Shown: positions 18,413 to 28,780, counted from the stretch's first letter. The stretch is 64,000 bases of DNA from Marinifilum_A sediminis (GCA_947496465.1 CANMCX010000001.1:248001-312000); one strand, 5' to 3'. Numbers and translations: made by a program. Notes: generated by a model from the sequence alone, not told the origin.

Positions 18413-20941
18413 TTAAAAGTCCATACCAATGGTGAAATTGGTATTACTCACCATTCCCGGAATATACTGATTGGAATACACCGAGCTTGAATAGTAATTC
18501 TTATCGAACAGATTATTCACCTTCAGCTTACAGTATATCTTGTCTTTACGATAAGAAAGTGATGCATCGAACAGGCAATATCCAGGCAGACTGTAGGTGT
18601 TTGAGCTATTTACGTACATTTTATCATTGTAATCAATACCAAATCCTAGGCTAAAATCTTTAAAAGTTCCTTTTTGAACTGAATAGTAAGCCCAGGCAAA
18701 CACATGGTTTTTAGGATTGTTTCTGATATAATTTCCCTGTTTAGAATTTTGAAATTCGTTATCGGAGAACTCTCTGTATTTGGCAATATTGAATCCGTAA
18801 CCAGCAATAAAACTCAAACTTTCCAGTAGCTTGTAATTCAATTCCAAATCGAAACCTTTAGAATCTACAACACCTACTTGTCCGTAAATCTTTTTCTCAT
18901 CTTCTGATTTTCCCAAATACTCAACAATATTGTTCTTTTTAATGTAGTAGATACTACCATTAATGTGGAGCTTGGCATTGCTTTGGTATTTAAATCCAGT
19001 TTCTAACTGGTAACCATCTTCGGCTTCGAACACCTCTTTTCCATCTTTTGGGGTAAACTCTTTCCCATCCTTATCCAAGTAAATATAGTTCTCGTTGAGC
19101 ACTGTTCTTTTAGGTTTGAAGAAATTGGCATAAGAAGCATAAAGCGATAAATTTTCAGATGGCTGATAAACCGTTCCCAAACGATAAGTAAAGGAGTGAT
19201 TGACAATGGTTTTTTGTTCCGTTTTATCGGTGATATTTCTTCCACTACTAATTATCCCAGATTGATTCCCCATATCGAAACGATCGTATCTAGCACCAAT
19301 CAACACTTTTACTTTCGAAGAAATATCCATTAAATCCTGGAAGAAAAAACCATGTACATTTTCATTGTAAATCTTTACTTTTGAAAATTTAGTTTGCAAA
19401 TCACCTTGATTCAAAACAGGATCAACAACAGCCACTTTTCCAAGTAATCCTTCTCCTTTTACATCCTTATTTTCATAGATTGGATCATAAACATTATAGC
19501 CACTAAATGATTTTCTATCGATATACATGTAAAAATAACCTGCATTAAAATTATGCTGCATACCAGCAAAATCAAACCTGGTGCTATAATCTACAGTATT
19601 TTGCAAAGTTTTAGTTTCGTGCGAAAAGCGCAGTGGGAATGTTCGTTGAATGGTATCCAGACAAATGTATTTTTTCGAATCACCACTCATATAATAGCTA
19701 TCGTAAATTGCCTCATCAGAAGTCAAATAAGACAATTCCTCTGTCGAGAAATAGTCAATCAAGTCATCGGAATAGGCCGTGTGAATCTGTAGTTTAGAAT
19801 TCTCACTCAGCTTTCTTGTATACTTTAGCGAGACATTTACATTCTCATGATCCAGGAAGTCAGCCGGATCGTTGTAGCGTTGCGATCGATCAAAGTTTTT
19901 TGGCAATTCTCCTTGTTGATACAACAAATTATCGTCCTGATCGAACACATCATACTTAACCGATGGCAATCCGGTTTCAGTACCATAGGTATCGTTATTA
20001 CCAGCCAATCTAAATTCAAACAAATCGCTCTCACTCAATTCATAATTCAAAGCCAAATAGGCATTTAAAGTCTTATCTTCGGCATCTCTCCAGCCTTCAG
20101 TATCGGAAAAACCAGTATCAAAACGATAAGATAACTTGTCATTAATGCTATTTCCAGTTCCAAGTTGAACTCTACGTGTGTCCCAACTTCCATAACTCGC
20201 AGAGAAATTCCCTTGAAAATCTTTCGTTGGTTGTTTACGAACCACATTTAGGATACCCCCTACTGCGGTATGTCCATACAGTACAGAGGCAGGACCTTTT
20301 AAAAATTCAATACGTTCAACCGTAGCCAAAGAGGTAAATGGTGCACTATTGGAGAAGTTCATTCTCTCATCACGCACACCATCCAGCATGATAACAGGAG
20401 CTCCAAAACCTCTCATGGTAAAGGTTTGGAAACCTCCATAATTCACCAATGGCTTCACTCCTGTGCTATACTTTAAGGCTTCATGAATACTATTGGCATC
20501 GGTTTGTTCCAATAAATCTTTTCCTACCGAAGATGTGGTAAGTGGAATGTCTTTCAAGGGAGCGGCAATTTTCACCACATGCTCGGTTTCTCTTACAGCT
20601 TTGGCAGAGACATTTACTCCATCAAGAACGGTAATGGTTCTTGTCATTTCAACTTTAATTGCCTTGTTCTCTTTGCTTGAATCAATAGAGAACTTGCAAT
20701 TTTCATATCCTACAAAGGAGATACTTAGTTGGTAATTGGCAGATTGAATGTCTTTGAATTGAAAACTTCCATCTTTCTGTGAGGTGGTTCCCAATTTCAG
20801 TTCTTTTAGATACACATTGGCACCTTCAATTGGTTTTCCTGTGTCTTTGTCGAGTACAACTCCATTTAAATTTTGTTGAGCCCAAATAATGGCTGGCAAA
20901 CACAAAAATGTGATCAACAATAAAATCGATCGTTTAAGCAT
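18413..20941 (-). CDS. TonB-dependent receptor, siderophore-receptor type, behind a cobalamin riboswitch
   Basis: An 842-residue outer membrane receptor: signal peptide (LLLITFLCLPAIIWAQ), carboxypeptidase-D-like domain (about 22-105, NGVVLDKDTGKPIEGANVYL), plug domain (about 130-235, with MRGFGAPVIMLDGVRD and LKGPASVLYG) and a 22-strand barrel ending in TNFTIGMDF. The plug and barrel resemble ferric siderophore receptors rather than SusC. The ATG at 20941 was chosen because it directly precedes the signal peptide; a frame opening at 21007 runs back into the riboswitch leader. Control by a B12 riboswitch suggests that the ligand is a corrinoid or that the pathway is coupled to cobalamin status; the siderophore label is by homology only. 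The PepSY gene follows. Confidence 0.85.
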   Translation of the reverse strand: MLKRSILLLITFLCLPAIIWAQQNLNGVVLDKDTGKPIEGANVYLKELKLGTTSQKDGSFQFKDIQSANYQLSISFVGYENCKFSIDSSKENKAIKVEMTRTITVLDGVNVSAKAVRETEHVVKIAAPLKDIPLTTSSVGKDLLEQTDANSIHEALKYSTGVKPLVNYGGFQTFTMRGFGAPVIMLDGVRDERMNFSNSAPFTSLATVERIEFLKGPASVLYGHTAVGGILNVVRKQPTKDFQGNFSASYGSWDTRRVQLGTGNSINDKLSYRFDTGFSDTEGWRDAEDKTLNAYLALNYELSESDLFEFRLAGNNDTYGTETGLPSVKYDVFDQDDNLLYQQGELPKNFDRSQRYNDPADFLDHENVNVSLKYTRKLSENSKLQIHTAYSDDLIDYFSTEELSYLTSDEAIYDSYYMSGDSKKYICLDTIQRTFPLRFSHETKTLQNTVDYSTRFDFAGMQHNFNAGYFYMYIDRKSFSGYNVYDPIYENKDVKGEGLLGKVAVVDPVLNQGDLQTKFSKVKIYNENVHGFFFQDLMDISSKVKVLIGARYDRFDMGNQSGIISSGRNITDKTEQKTIVNHSFTYRLGTVYQPSENLSLYASYANFFKPKRTVLNENYIYLDKDGKEFTPKDGKEVFEAEDGYQLETGFKYQSNAKLHINGSIYYIKKNNIVEYLGKSEDEKKIYGQVGVVDSKGFDLELNYKLLESLSFIAGYGFNIAKYREFSDNEFQNSKQGNYIRNNPKNHVFAWAYYSVQKGTFKDFSLGFGIDYNDKMYVNSSNTYSLPGYCLFDASLSYRKDKIYCKLKVNNLFDKNYYSSSVYSNQYIPGMVSNTNFTIGMDF

Positions 20942-21079
20942 GGTCTTGTTTTTTTGATAAAAAAAATAAATACAACACCTTGCCTCCACACCACCTAATA
21001 ATGGCACAAAAAATAAATATCGAACTCGCGCGTCTGTTCAATACATATACTTCGGTTCCCGGAAGCAAAATGCAAATAG

Positions 21080-21275
21080 TTGTCGTTTGGCAGGTCTCCT
21101 GACTTTTCTCAATTGTTACAGCCTTCCCCATAATTCTACAATCATGAGTGGCTTGTGGAGTAACAATTCTATTTCGCTTCATGCAAAATGAGAATTACAG
21201 TAGCGGGTACTGTTCCGGATTTTCACCGGATTCCCTTTTCATTCTATCATCCGAAAAGATGAATCGAACACCAAA
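21080..21275 (-). promoter_or_regulatory. Cobalamin (B12/adenosylcobalamin) riboswitch
   Basis: Read on the minus strand from about 21275 the region shows the class hallmarks in order: GGTGTTCG at the 5' side, GGGAATCCGGTGAAAATCCG, then ACAGTACCCGCTACTG, GCCACT, GGGAAGGC, and the B12 box GTCAGGAGACCTGCC (21103-21089). It ends about 140 bases before the ATG of the TonB receptor gene. By established mechanism, bound cobalamin would repress the receptor and PepSY genes. A small open frame across it (20934-21182) is an artefact. Confidence 0.93.
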
Positions 21276-21367
21276 TTCGAGACAAATGTATTACTTTTTT
21301 TATGAGATCATGAAAGAAAACAAAATCTAACTTGAAGTGTTCTTAAACATATTTAAACTTTAATGAA

Positions 21368-22495
21368 TCAACTTATGTGTAGTAATCTGGCAAATTCTTC
21401 TGCAGCTTTCTCAAGGTATTTTCCAGAATTTTGTATGGAATCATTCACATCTTTTGCGTAAGATGATATTTGTGTGAGATGATCAATTTTGAGTTGCTTT
21501 AACTCGTCTTCATTTAAATCAACCTGACCGCAAAACAAAGCTAATTTTTGATTGGTGATGGAATCCATTACACCTCGAATTACCTTTCCCGAGAAAGTTT
21601 GAGTATCCAACTTCCCCTCTCCGGTAATGATCCAATCAACCTCTTTGATTTTATCATTAAACTGAGCTTCCTGTTTGATCAATTCAATTCCCGAATTCAA
21701 TTTTGCGTTCAGAAACAGAATACAACCAGCGCCTAATCCTCCAGCAGCGCCTGCTCCAGGTATTTTCTGCAAGTTCTTTTGAAATTGCTTTTTTATCAAA
21801 TCATTGAAGTTGACTAAACCTCTATCTAGTTCTTCAACCGTTTCTGGTGATGCACCTTTCTGTGAAGAATATATAAAAGCCGCTCCATTAGCACCATACA
21901 AAGGATTATCAACATCGCAGGCAATATCAAATTTTACTTTTTTAATTTTTGGATTTACTAGACGTGTATCAATACTATCTAAATCCAATAAATCCTTACC
22001 CACGCCTTTCAATTCCTGCATGTCATTATCGAAAAAGCGATATCCCAATGCCCTAGCCATTCCAATTCCTGCATCGTTAGTAGCACTACCTCCAATACCA
22101 AGAATAATGTGCTTCACTCCTCTATCCAGAGCATCGACAATCAACTGTCCTGTTCCATAAGTACTAGTATATAAAGGGTTGCACTCTTCATCCGACAACA
22201 ATCGAATTCCAGAAGCTTCAGCCATTTCGATATAAGCCGTTTTCTTTTCCTCTGAATACAAATAACTTGCTCGCACTTCTCGCATCAGTGGATCGCATAC
22301 TGGAAGTGTAATCAACTCTCCATTCAAGTAATATTTTAAAACTTCAACCGTTCCATCACCTCCATCGGCAAGAGGTAAATTTACGATCTCAAGATTTGGA
22401 GCATGTTTTCGAAGCCCTTTATCAACAGCTTCGCAAAATTCCAATCCGCTTAAGGAACCCTTAAATTTGTCAGGTGCTATTGCAATTTTTAGCAT
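21368..22495 (-). CDS. Glycerate kinase (type 1, GlxK/GarK family)
   Basis: A 375-residue cytoplasmic kinase that phosphorylates D-glycerate, feeding it into lower glycolysis (usually as 2-phosphoglycerate in this family). Family signatures run through the sequence: IAPDKFKGSLS (5-15), LPLADGGDGTVE (41-52), GIGGSATNDAGIGMARALG (about 134-152), PGAGAAGGLGAG (about 246-257) and TGEGKLDTQTFSGK (about 292-305). The length is normal. It is a single gene between the riboswitch and the divergent thioesterase gene, with no operon partner that would show the source of glycerate. Confidence 0.92.
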   Translation of the reverse strand: MLKIAIAPDKFKGSLSGLEFCEAVDKGLRKHAPNLEIVNLPLADGGDGTVEVLKYYLNGELITLPVCDPLMREVRASYLYSEEKKTAYIEMAEASGIRLLSDEECNPLYTSTYGTGQLIVDALDRGVKHIILGIGGSATNDAGIGMARALGYRFFDNDMQELKGVGKDLLDLDSIDTRLVNPKIKKVKFDIACDVDNPLYGANGAAFIYSSQKGASPETVEELDRGLVNFNDLIKKQFQKNLQKIPGAGAAGGLGAGCILFLNAKLNSGIELIKQEAQFNDKIKEVDWIITGEGKLDTQTFSGKVIRGVMDSITNQKLALFCGQVDLNEDELKQLKIDHLTQISSYAKDVNDSIQNSGKYLEKAAEEFARLLHIS

Positions 22496-22606
22496 TTTTG
22501 ATCAATCTTTATCATCAGATAAGCAAGATATGAATTACCTTTAATTGAATTACAAAAAAGAATGAATAATTAGTTTACAATAACAACAAATACTAAAATA
22601 TAAAGA

Positions 22607-23071
22607 ATGAAAGGAATACAAGATTATTATCCAGACCATTTCGCACAATGTTATGGTTGTGGCAGGTTAAATGAGCATGGACACCAAATTAAAACCTATT
22701 GGGACGGTGAGGAAACGATTACCAAATTTGTACCAAAGGAGTATCACACCGCTATTCCTGGATTTGTTTATGGCGGAATGCTGGCATCCATAATAGATTG
22801 TCATGGAACCGGATCGGCTGCATTAGCTTTTGCAAAACAGCAGGGAATTGAACTTTGTGAGCACAATGCGCCAAGATGTGTTACCGCATCATTACAAGTA
22901 AAATACTTAAAACCTACGCCAATTGAAGGCGAAATAGAAATTAGAGGTAAAATAGCCAGTATCAACGAGAAAAAAGCTACAGTTACTTCTGAACTTTATG
23001 CCGGTGGGCAACTTTGTGTAACCGGTGAAGTTATCGCGGTTATTGTACCAGATAATTTTGGAGAAAAATAA
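22607..23071 (+). CDS. PaaI-like hotdog-fold thioesterase
   Basis: A 154-residue hotdog protein. An N-terminal CYGCG-x4-HG motif (residues 15-25) is typical of the PaaI/THEM4-like group. The segment GFVYGGMLASIIDCHG (about 52-67) carries the Gly-rich turn and the Asp of the active-site helix, and the LQVKYLKPTPIEGEIEI strand follows. It probably hydrolyses an acyl-CoA; the substrate cannot be read from sequence. It is a single gene, divergent from glycerate kinase, with a strong terminator behind it. Confidence 0.82.
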   Translation: MKGIQDYYPDHFAQCYGCGRLNEHGHQIKTYWDGEETITKFVPKEYHTAIPGFVYGGMLASIIDCHGTGSAALAFAKQQGIELCEHNAPRCVTASLQVKYLKPTPIEGEIEIRGKIASINEKKATVTSELYAGGQLCVTGEVIAVIVPDNFGEK

Positions 23072-23094
23072 ACTCCAAATTCAAGAATAAGAAA

Positions 23095-23128
23095 AGGCAA
23101 TTCCTTTCTGAATTGCCTCTCTTTTTAT
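23095..23128. terminator. Bidirectional terminator between thioesterase and TolC genes
   Basis: AGGCAATTC (23095-23103) / GAATTGCCT (23110-23118) with loop CTTTCT. It is followed by CTCTTTTTATT on plus and preceded by GAAA-rich sequence that gives T residues on minus. It serves the convergent thioesterase (plus) and efflux (minus) transcription units. Confidence 0.8.
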
Positions 23129-23141
23129 TCCACAGGTATTC

Positions 23142-24434
23142 TTAATTCTCATTTAAAATACCACCTGTTATTCTTACCAATGCCGTTCTTGATTGTATCA
23201 AATTAAAAATCGCATTTAATCGTGATAAAGCGGCATTCTGATAAATAATCTGGATATCGCGATAGTTAAACGAATTGATACTTCCTGATTCATACTTATC
23301 TTTTGAGATGGAGAGATTTAAATCAGCAGCATCTAAATTTTCCTGTGCAAGCTTAAACAATTCCATTCTCACCTGGTACAACTCAAATTGTTGCGCCAGT
23401 AAGTTACTTAAGGTATGCTTTACATCTTCTGTTGCAATATCACCAATCTCCTCTTCAATTTTGGCAATTTGAAGTGCTCTTCGATTAGTATTACCATTAA
23501 ATATCATGAAATTTAAACTTAGATTGGCATAGATATTATGTGAATCGTTTGTACTTGATGGGGTTCCATCGTACTTTATTTTGGTACGATTTCCCTGAAT
23601 TCCAGTTCCCAGACTAAGTTTTGGATAGAAATTAATTCTAGCCAAATCCACGTCTCTTTTCAAAATCATCTCCTGAATGTATCTGTTCTTAAGACGACTA
23701 TTATCACTTAACATTTTATCTAACAAGTCTGCCAATTTAAAATCTTCAGGTACAGCTTTAAATTCATCAGAAAAACGATAGGTTTTACTTTCCTTTACTC
23801 CCAATAAAAAATTTAAATCCCGAACCGAATTGTTGAAATTCACTTCTTGTAATAAGAATGCTGAGCGATCTTCTAACCACGCATTTTGAGCCTGCAATAA
23901 ATCATAGGTTACCGAACTTCCAATCTCTTTGCCAATCTTCTTTGTTTCATATCTATCTGCTGACAGATCCATAATTTTTCGACTCACCTCCATACGCTCC
24001 TTTTCCAGCAATATTTTATAGTAAGCTAAAATGATCAACTCAATTTTATTCTCAATGGCAACAATGGTGTTTCCTTTCGACAATTGATTTAAATCATCAA
24101 ATTTATCTTTTCGAATTTTAACGGCAAAACCATTAAATAAAGTCCAGTTAACATCTAAAGACGGAATTACACTCAACCTATTAAAATCATTACTTTCATT
24201 ATAATCTTTAATTCCTCTTCCCTGAAGATTGAATTGAATACTTGGATATCTGCCAACGGCTCCCCACGAATTGTTCAGTTCACTGATTTCTTCGGTTTTT
24301 CGAAATATTTTTAATTCGTAATTGTTTTCCAAACCTAATCCAATGGCTTTGGAAAGGCTTAGCTCTTCTTGTGCCATCAACATGAACTGACAGCAAACAG
24401 AGAAGATGACTAAGAATGATACTTTTCTTATCAT
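23142..24434 (-). CDS. TolC-family outer membrane efflux protein
   Basis: A 430-residue outer membrane factor: signal peptide (start ATG 24434; an upstream frame start at 24479 is not credible), then two OEP repeats with long alpha-helices forming the periplasmic tunnel (EELSLSKAIGLGLENNYEL near the start; SISKDKYESGSINSFNYRDIQ near the end). It is the last gene of a three-gene operon with the RND pump (53 bp upstream) and its adaptor, and would connect the pump to the outer membrane. Confidence 0.9.
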   Translation of the reverse strand: MIRKVSFLVIFSVCCQFMLMAQEELSLSKAIGLGLENNYELKIFRKTEEISELNNSWGAVGRYPSIQFNLQGRGIKDYNESNDFNRLSVIPSLDVNWTLFNGFAVKIRKDKFDDLNQLSKGNTIVAIENKIELIILAYYKILLEKERMEVSRKIMDLSADRYETKKIGKEIGSSVTYDLLQAQNAWLEDRSAFLLQEVNFNNSVRDLNFLLGVKESKTYRFSDEFKAVPEDFKLADLLDKMLSDNSRLKNRYIQEMILKRDVDLARINFYPKLSLGTGIQGNRTKIKYDGTPSSTNDSHNIYANLSLNFMIFNGNTNRRALQIAKIEEEIGDIATEDVKHTLSNLLAQQFELYQVRMELFKLAQENLDAADLNLSISKDKYESGSINSFNYRDIQIIYQNAALSRLNAIFNLIQSRTALVRITGGILNEN

Positions 24435-24487
24435 TTGAATTTTATTTATTATTGAACCCCAGACTAAAGCCTGGTGCAATTCATTAT

Positions 24488-27400
24488 TTAATCTAAACTC
24501 ACTTTTGATTCCTTTACCTTAGGCTCAACATCACGAGAATCTAAGTTTTTACCTTCCCAAAAACTTTGAGTAATTCTCTTAATATCATTTAATACCATAA
24601 TTAAGACTGGGAAAAACATTAAAATAAACATGGTTCCCACCAAAACTCCATAAGCCAATGCAATTGCCATAGGAATTAAAAATTGTGCCTGAAATGAATT
24701 TTCCAGAATCAATGGATACAAGCCAACTGTAGTAGTTATGGTTGTTAAAATTATGGCTCTAAATCTAGCCTTACCAGCTTCTTTCACTGCCGAAATTGGT
24801 AGCATTCCTTCTTCCACAAATAAGTTGTATTTGGAGAGGAAAACCACAGCGTCGTTAATGATCACGCCCGAAAGAGCAACCATTCCCCATACACTTAACA
24901 TTGAAACCGGAAATCCCTCTACTCCATGCCCCCAGGCAGATCCCAGCCATCCTAAAGGAATCATCATCAATACAATTATCCCTTGTGTGAAACTTCTAAA
25001 GTGAATCATCACAATAAAAATAATAAGCATGAATGCAATTGAGAAATAGATTTTCAACTCCTCAATATCTTCAGCCGATCTTTTTTGTTGTCCTTGATAT
25101 TCTGGTCGAACATCTGGAAATCTGGCTTCCAACTCTGGTAAAATTGTAGTTTCGATGTACTCTAAAATTGGAGGAACGGGTTCGCTTGGATCAATCAACT
25201 CTGCATCTACACGGATCTCTCTGGCTCCGTTATAACGTTGAATACTAACCGGACCTCTCAAAATCTCATATTCAATCAATTCTGACAACGGAAATTCTCC
25301 TTTCGGTGTACGAATCCTCATGTCCTCCATTTGACCAATAAAAATTCGATCACTTTTCGGATAACGAACCCAAACCTTTATCTCATCTTTTCCTTCTTGC
25401 AAACGCTGAGCTTGTCCTCCGAAAAACCCCTGACGAATTTGGCTTGTAATCGATCGTAAATCCATTCCCAGGTAATAAGCCTTAGGTTTTAATCTTAACC
25501 TAACCTCACGACTTCCCAAAGGGTTATTATCATTAATGTTATACAATGAAGCCATTTTACGAAGCTCTCCCTGAAAGAAATCATTTGCCTGATTCAATTG
25601 TTCCAAATCATTACCTAGAAGAGATATCGAAACCGGTGCTCCCCATCTGTTAAAGGCACCGATGGTATATTTCTCCACATCATTAACCTCACCAATTTTC
25701 TCTTTCACTCTACCCGAAATATCAAAACTAGATACCGGTGCTCCTTCCATATCGCGAAGTGTTACCGATAAATTACCTGCATGTGGTCCAACCTCTTGTC
25801 CGCCAAAAGCATTTCCTGTTGATAATCCTGTATATTTTATAAAGGTCGCTGTATCTTGAAATTCTTTCTTCAATTCATCATTTACTTCCCATACAGCTTT
25901 TTCAAACTCCTTCAACTTCTGAATCGTAATTTCCTTATTACTGCCTGGCTTATAGGCAATGTTTATGTTGAAAGTATCGAAAGTTACATTCGGAAAAAAG
26001 GTGCTTTGAATAAATCCCCCCTGAAATAAGCCCATGGTTACAAAGAACAATGCAACCGGTATAAAAATTACAAACCAACGCCATTGCACCAGTTTATCAA
26101 GAACTCCTGCATATACATGATCACGAACGTAAAGAATTCCTTTCTCTATTTTTTGTCTAAAACGATTAAAAGCATTGTCTTTTCTCTTTCGATTTAAAAC
26201 AATTTCATTTCCTACATGACTAGGCAGAACGAAAAGACTCTCGAATAAGGATAAACTAAGACAGGCAACAACAATAAATGCCATCTCATATAAAAACTCC
26301 ATATTCCCTGTAACCAATAAAAGTGGCGAGAAAGCAACCATAGTAGTAGTAACTGAGGTTAATACCGCAGGAACAACCTCCATAGTTCCATCAATTGCAG
26401 CTCTTCTAGGACTTTTTCCTTTCTCAAAGTGAGAATAAATATTCTCCCCAATTACAATTCCATCGTCAACTAAAATTCCAATAATAAGAATCATCCCGAA
26501 AAGGGAAATCATATTAATGGTAACCCCCATTAGGTTGGCAATAATAAACATGCCTAAAAAAGAAGCTGGAATTCCCCAGGCAACCCAAAGAGATAATCGG
26601 AAGCTTAAGAATAAAGCTAGAGAAATTACAACCAATAATAGACCGTAACCTCCATTTTTATATAACAAAGACAATCTTGATTGTAACAAAGTCACAAAAT
26701 CGAATGTAACTTCCAAAGTTGCATCATCATATTTTTCATTGAACTCTTTCGCATACTTGTTACAAAAGTCTGATATTTCTTCAAGGTCTTCCTCATTCAG
26801 TTTATTAACATTAATAGAAACCGCAGGGTTCTTATTCATATACGTTGAATTAGGAACATCCTGAAACTGAAAATGGATTTTTGCTACATCCCGAATCCTG
26901 ATATAACTACCATCTGGATTTGCCTTTAGTATAATTTCTCCAATTTGATCCGGATCAACAGAGCGATTTCTTGTTCGAATTAAGATTTCCTCAACCTTAT
27001 TTTTTATCGCACCACCTGAAATATCAATATTATTATTGGCAATAGCTCTCGAAATTTCATTAAAGGTAAGATTGTATCGTCTCAAATTATCCTCTTTTAC
27101 CTCCACCGATAACTCCAATTTTGGAAAACCAGAAAGCGTAATTTGAGACATTTTCTTAGAACGCATCAGATCATCATAGATATTATCAGCATATATTTTT
27201 AAGGTCAGCAAATCTACATTACCTGTAACCGCCATACGAACTGCTGGCGTAGTTGCTCTACGCTTAGCAATTACAGCCTTTTCCGCTCCAGTAGGAAATG
27301 ATGGAATTCCATCAACAGCATTCTTAACATCTGCAAGGGTTTCATCTAAATCGTAATCACCAGTAGTGGTAATCGTTAGACGAGCAAACCCCTCCGAGGA

Positions 27401-27652
27401 AACCGAATTCATCTCTTTTATTCCAACAATACCTCGAACTGCATCTTCCATACGAGAGGTAATTCCTTCTTCTACCTCTTTAGGCGAAGCGCCAGGAAAA
27501 ACCATTGAAACGGTAATAGTTTTAGACTCTGTTTGCGGGAAAAATGATTTCTTCATAAACCACAAAGAAGCACCACCTGCAATCAGCATTACGGCTATAA
27601 TCATTTTCCCGTAAAACGGATATCTTACAAATTGTGATATAATATTTCTCAT
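24488..27652 (-). CDS. RND-family efflux transporter permease
   Basis: A 1054-residue inner membrane pump of the AcrB/HAE-RND superfamily. It has 12 membrane segments, with two large periplasmic loops after the first and seventh. TM4 carries ILVDDGIVIGEN with the paired Asp residues of the proton relay; the second half has SGVIINDAVVFL. The N-terminus (FVRYPFYGKMIIAVMLIAGG, FFPQTESKTI) is of the Bacteroidota/proteobacterial type whose substrates are mostly unknown. It lies 6 bp behind the adaptor gene. No regulator gene is adjacent. Confidence 0.92.
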   Translation of the reverse strand: MRNIISQFVRYPFYGKMIIAVMLIAGGASLWFMKKSFFPQTESKTITVSMVFPGASPKEVEEGITSRMEDAVRGIVGIKEMNSVSSEGFARLTITTTGDYDLDETLADVKNAVDGIPSFPTGAEKAVIAKRRATTPAVRMAVTGNVDLLTLKIYADNIYDDLMRSKKMSQITLSGFPKLELSVEVKEDNLRRYNLTFNEISRAIANNNIDISGGAIKNKVEEILIRTRNRSVDPDQIGEIILKANPDGSYIRIRDVAKIHFQFQDVPNSTYMNKNPAVSINVNKLNEEDLEEISDFCNKYAKEFNEKYDDATLEVTFDFVTLLQSRLSLLYKNGGYGLLLVVISLALFLSFRLSLWVAWGIPASFLGMFIIANLMGVTINMISLFGMILIIGILVDDGIVIGENIYSHFEKGKSPRRAAIDGTMEVVPAVLTSVTTTMVAFSPLLLVTGNMEFLYEMAFIVVACLSLSLFESLFVLPSHVGNEIVLNRKRKDNAFNRFRQKIEKGILYVRDHVYAGVLDKLVQWRWFVIFIPVALFFVTMGLFQGGFIQSTFFPNVTFDTFNINIAYKPGSNKEITIQKLKEFEKAVWEVNDELKKEFQDTATFIKYTGLSTGNAFGGQEVGPHAGNLSVTLRDMEGAPVSSFDISGRVKEKIGEVNDVEKYTIGAFNRWGAPVSISLLGNDLEQLNQANDFFQGELRKMASLYNINDNNPLGSREVRLRLKPKAYYLGMDLRSITSQIRQGFFGGQAQRLQEGKDEIKVWVRYPKSDRIFIGQMEDMRIRTPKGEFPLSELIEYEILRGPVSIQRYNGAREIRVDAELIDPSEPVPPILEYIETTILPELEARFPDVRPEYQGQQKRSAEDIEELKIYFSIAFMLIIFIVMIHFRSFTQGIIVLMMIPLGWLGSAWGHGVEGFPVSMLSVWGMVALSGVIINDAVVFLSKYNLFVEEGMLPISAVKEAGKARFRAIILTTITTTVGLYPLILENSFQAQFLIPMAIALAYGVLVGTMFILMFFPVLIMVLNDIKRITQSFWEGKNLDSRDVEPKVKESKVSLD

Positions 27653-27658
27653 TATACG

Positions 27659-28780
27659 CTATTTCTGAATTTGTACTTTCATATTTTCAGTTGCTTTCAC
27701 AGGAGGTTCTATCACCAACACTTCTCCTTCTTTCAACCCATTAAAAACCAAAGTATTTTCGTTACGTTTTATTACAACAATTTCTTTTTCTCTTAATAAG
27801 TCCTCTTCAACTACAAATACTTTATTAGAACCAAAAACTGCGTTTCGAGGAATTTCCATTGCATTTTCGATTGTTTTACCATGGAAACGTGCAGTCAAAA
27901 ATTGTCCCTGAAACAATTCCTGATTGTTTGTCCTCTCAATCTTCACAAAAACAGAAATAGACTGAGTTCCCTGATCTACAAAATCAGATTTTCTTACCAG
28001 TTTACCTGTACATAGCACTTCTCCATTAGAATCAAGAACATCAACCTTTTCATTCAGTTGTAACCAACGTATATCTCTTGATTCAATAGGAACCTGCAAT
28101 TCCAATTTGTTTGATTCAATAATACCTGCCAATTTAGATCCCATTCCTGCAACCGAACCAATTTGTGTGTTCACAGCCACATAAGAACCATTAAAAGGAG
28201 CATATATTTTTCTTTTAGCAAGTTTTACCTCTGCACTTTTAATTGCATAATAGTCGCCTAATATATTTCGGCTTGCCATAAAAACTTTCTCCTGATCTGA
28301 TTTTACTTTTGGCAGTTCAGGAATAGATTTTTCTAAATCAATGGAATTGAAAAAACTCATCCATACATCAAAATTTTCAGCATAATCAACTTTTATATCC
28401 GGTAAATTTTCGGCAAGTTTATTCAGGAAACGACTTTTCTGAGCACGCAAATCCATCTTGGCATCTTCTTCGTAAATGCGGATTAGCAATTGTCCTTTTT
28501 TAAACTTCTGCCCTACCTTTAAAGGAACTCCAGTTTCAACAATTCGTCCAGCAACTTCCGAACTTAGGTTTACTTCCAAATTGGAAGCTAATCTTCCCTT
28601 TTCAATTATAGGGGCAGAAATAGCGTGATAAGCTACTGACTCAACTTTTACAATAGGAACTTTTTTACGGTCTTGATTCTTTTTAGGAGTTTTTTTTAAA
28701 CTCGTCAATCCTTTCATCGCAAAAAATGACACGGCTAAAGTTAGCACGACCAAGAGTACGATTATTACTTTTCTATTCAT
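27659..28780 (-). CDS. RND efflux periplasmic adaptor subunit (HlyD/AcrA family)
   Basis: A 373-residue membrane-fusion protein: N-terminal membrane anchor or signal (residues 4-24), barrel-sandwich (lipoyl-like) halves around SEVAGRIVETGVPLKVGQKFKKGQLL (about 75-100) and APFNGSYVAVNTQIGSV (about 195-212), a helical hairpin between them, and C-terminal beta-barrel and membrane-proximal domains. It links the RND pump encoded 6 bp downstream to the TolC-type channel. It is the first gene of the operon; the 242-bp divergent gap to the DUF493 gene should hold both promoters. Confidence 0.9.
   Translation of the reverse strand: MNRKVIIVLLVVLTLAVSFFAMKGLTSLKKTPKKNQDRKKVPIVKVESVAYHAISAPIIEKGRLASNLEVNLSSEVAGRIVETGVPLKVGQKFKKGQLLIRIYEEDAKMDLRAQKSRFLNKLAENLPDIKVDYAENFDVWMSFFNSIDLEKSIPELPKVKSDQEKVFMASRNILGDYYAIKSAEVKLAKRKIYAPFNGSYVAVNTQIGSVAGMGSKLAGIIESNKLELQVPIESRDIRWLQLNEKVDVLDSNGEVLCTGKLVRKSDFVDQGTQSISVFVKIERTNNQELFQGQFLTARFHGKTIENAMEIPRNAVFGSNKVFVVEEDLLREKEIVVIKRNENTLVFNGLKEGEVLVIEPPVKATENMKVQIQK

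Noticed and set aside
20934..21182. Small protein gene
   Set aside because: The frame lies across the cobalamin riboswitch and overlaps the receptor start; it has no family resemblance.
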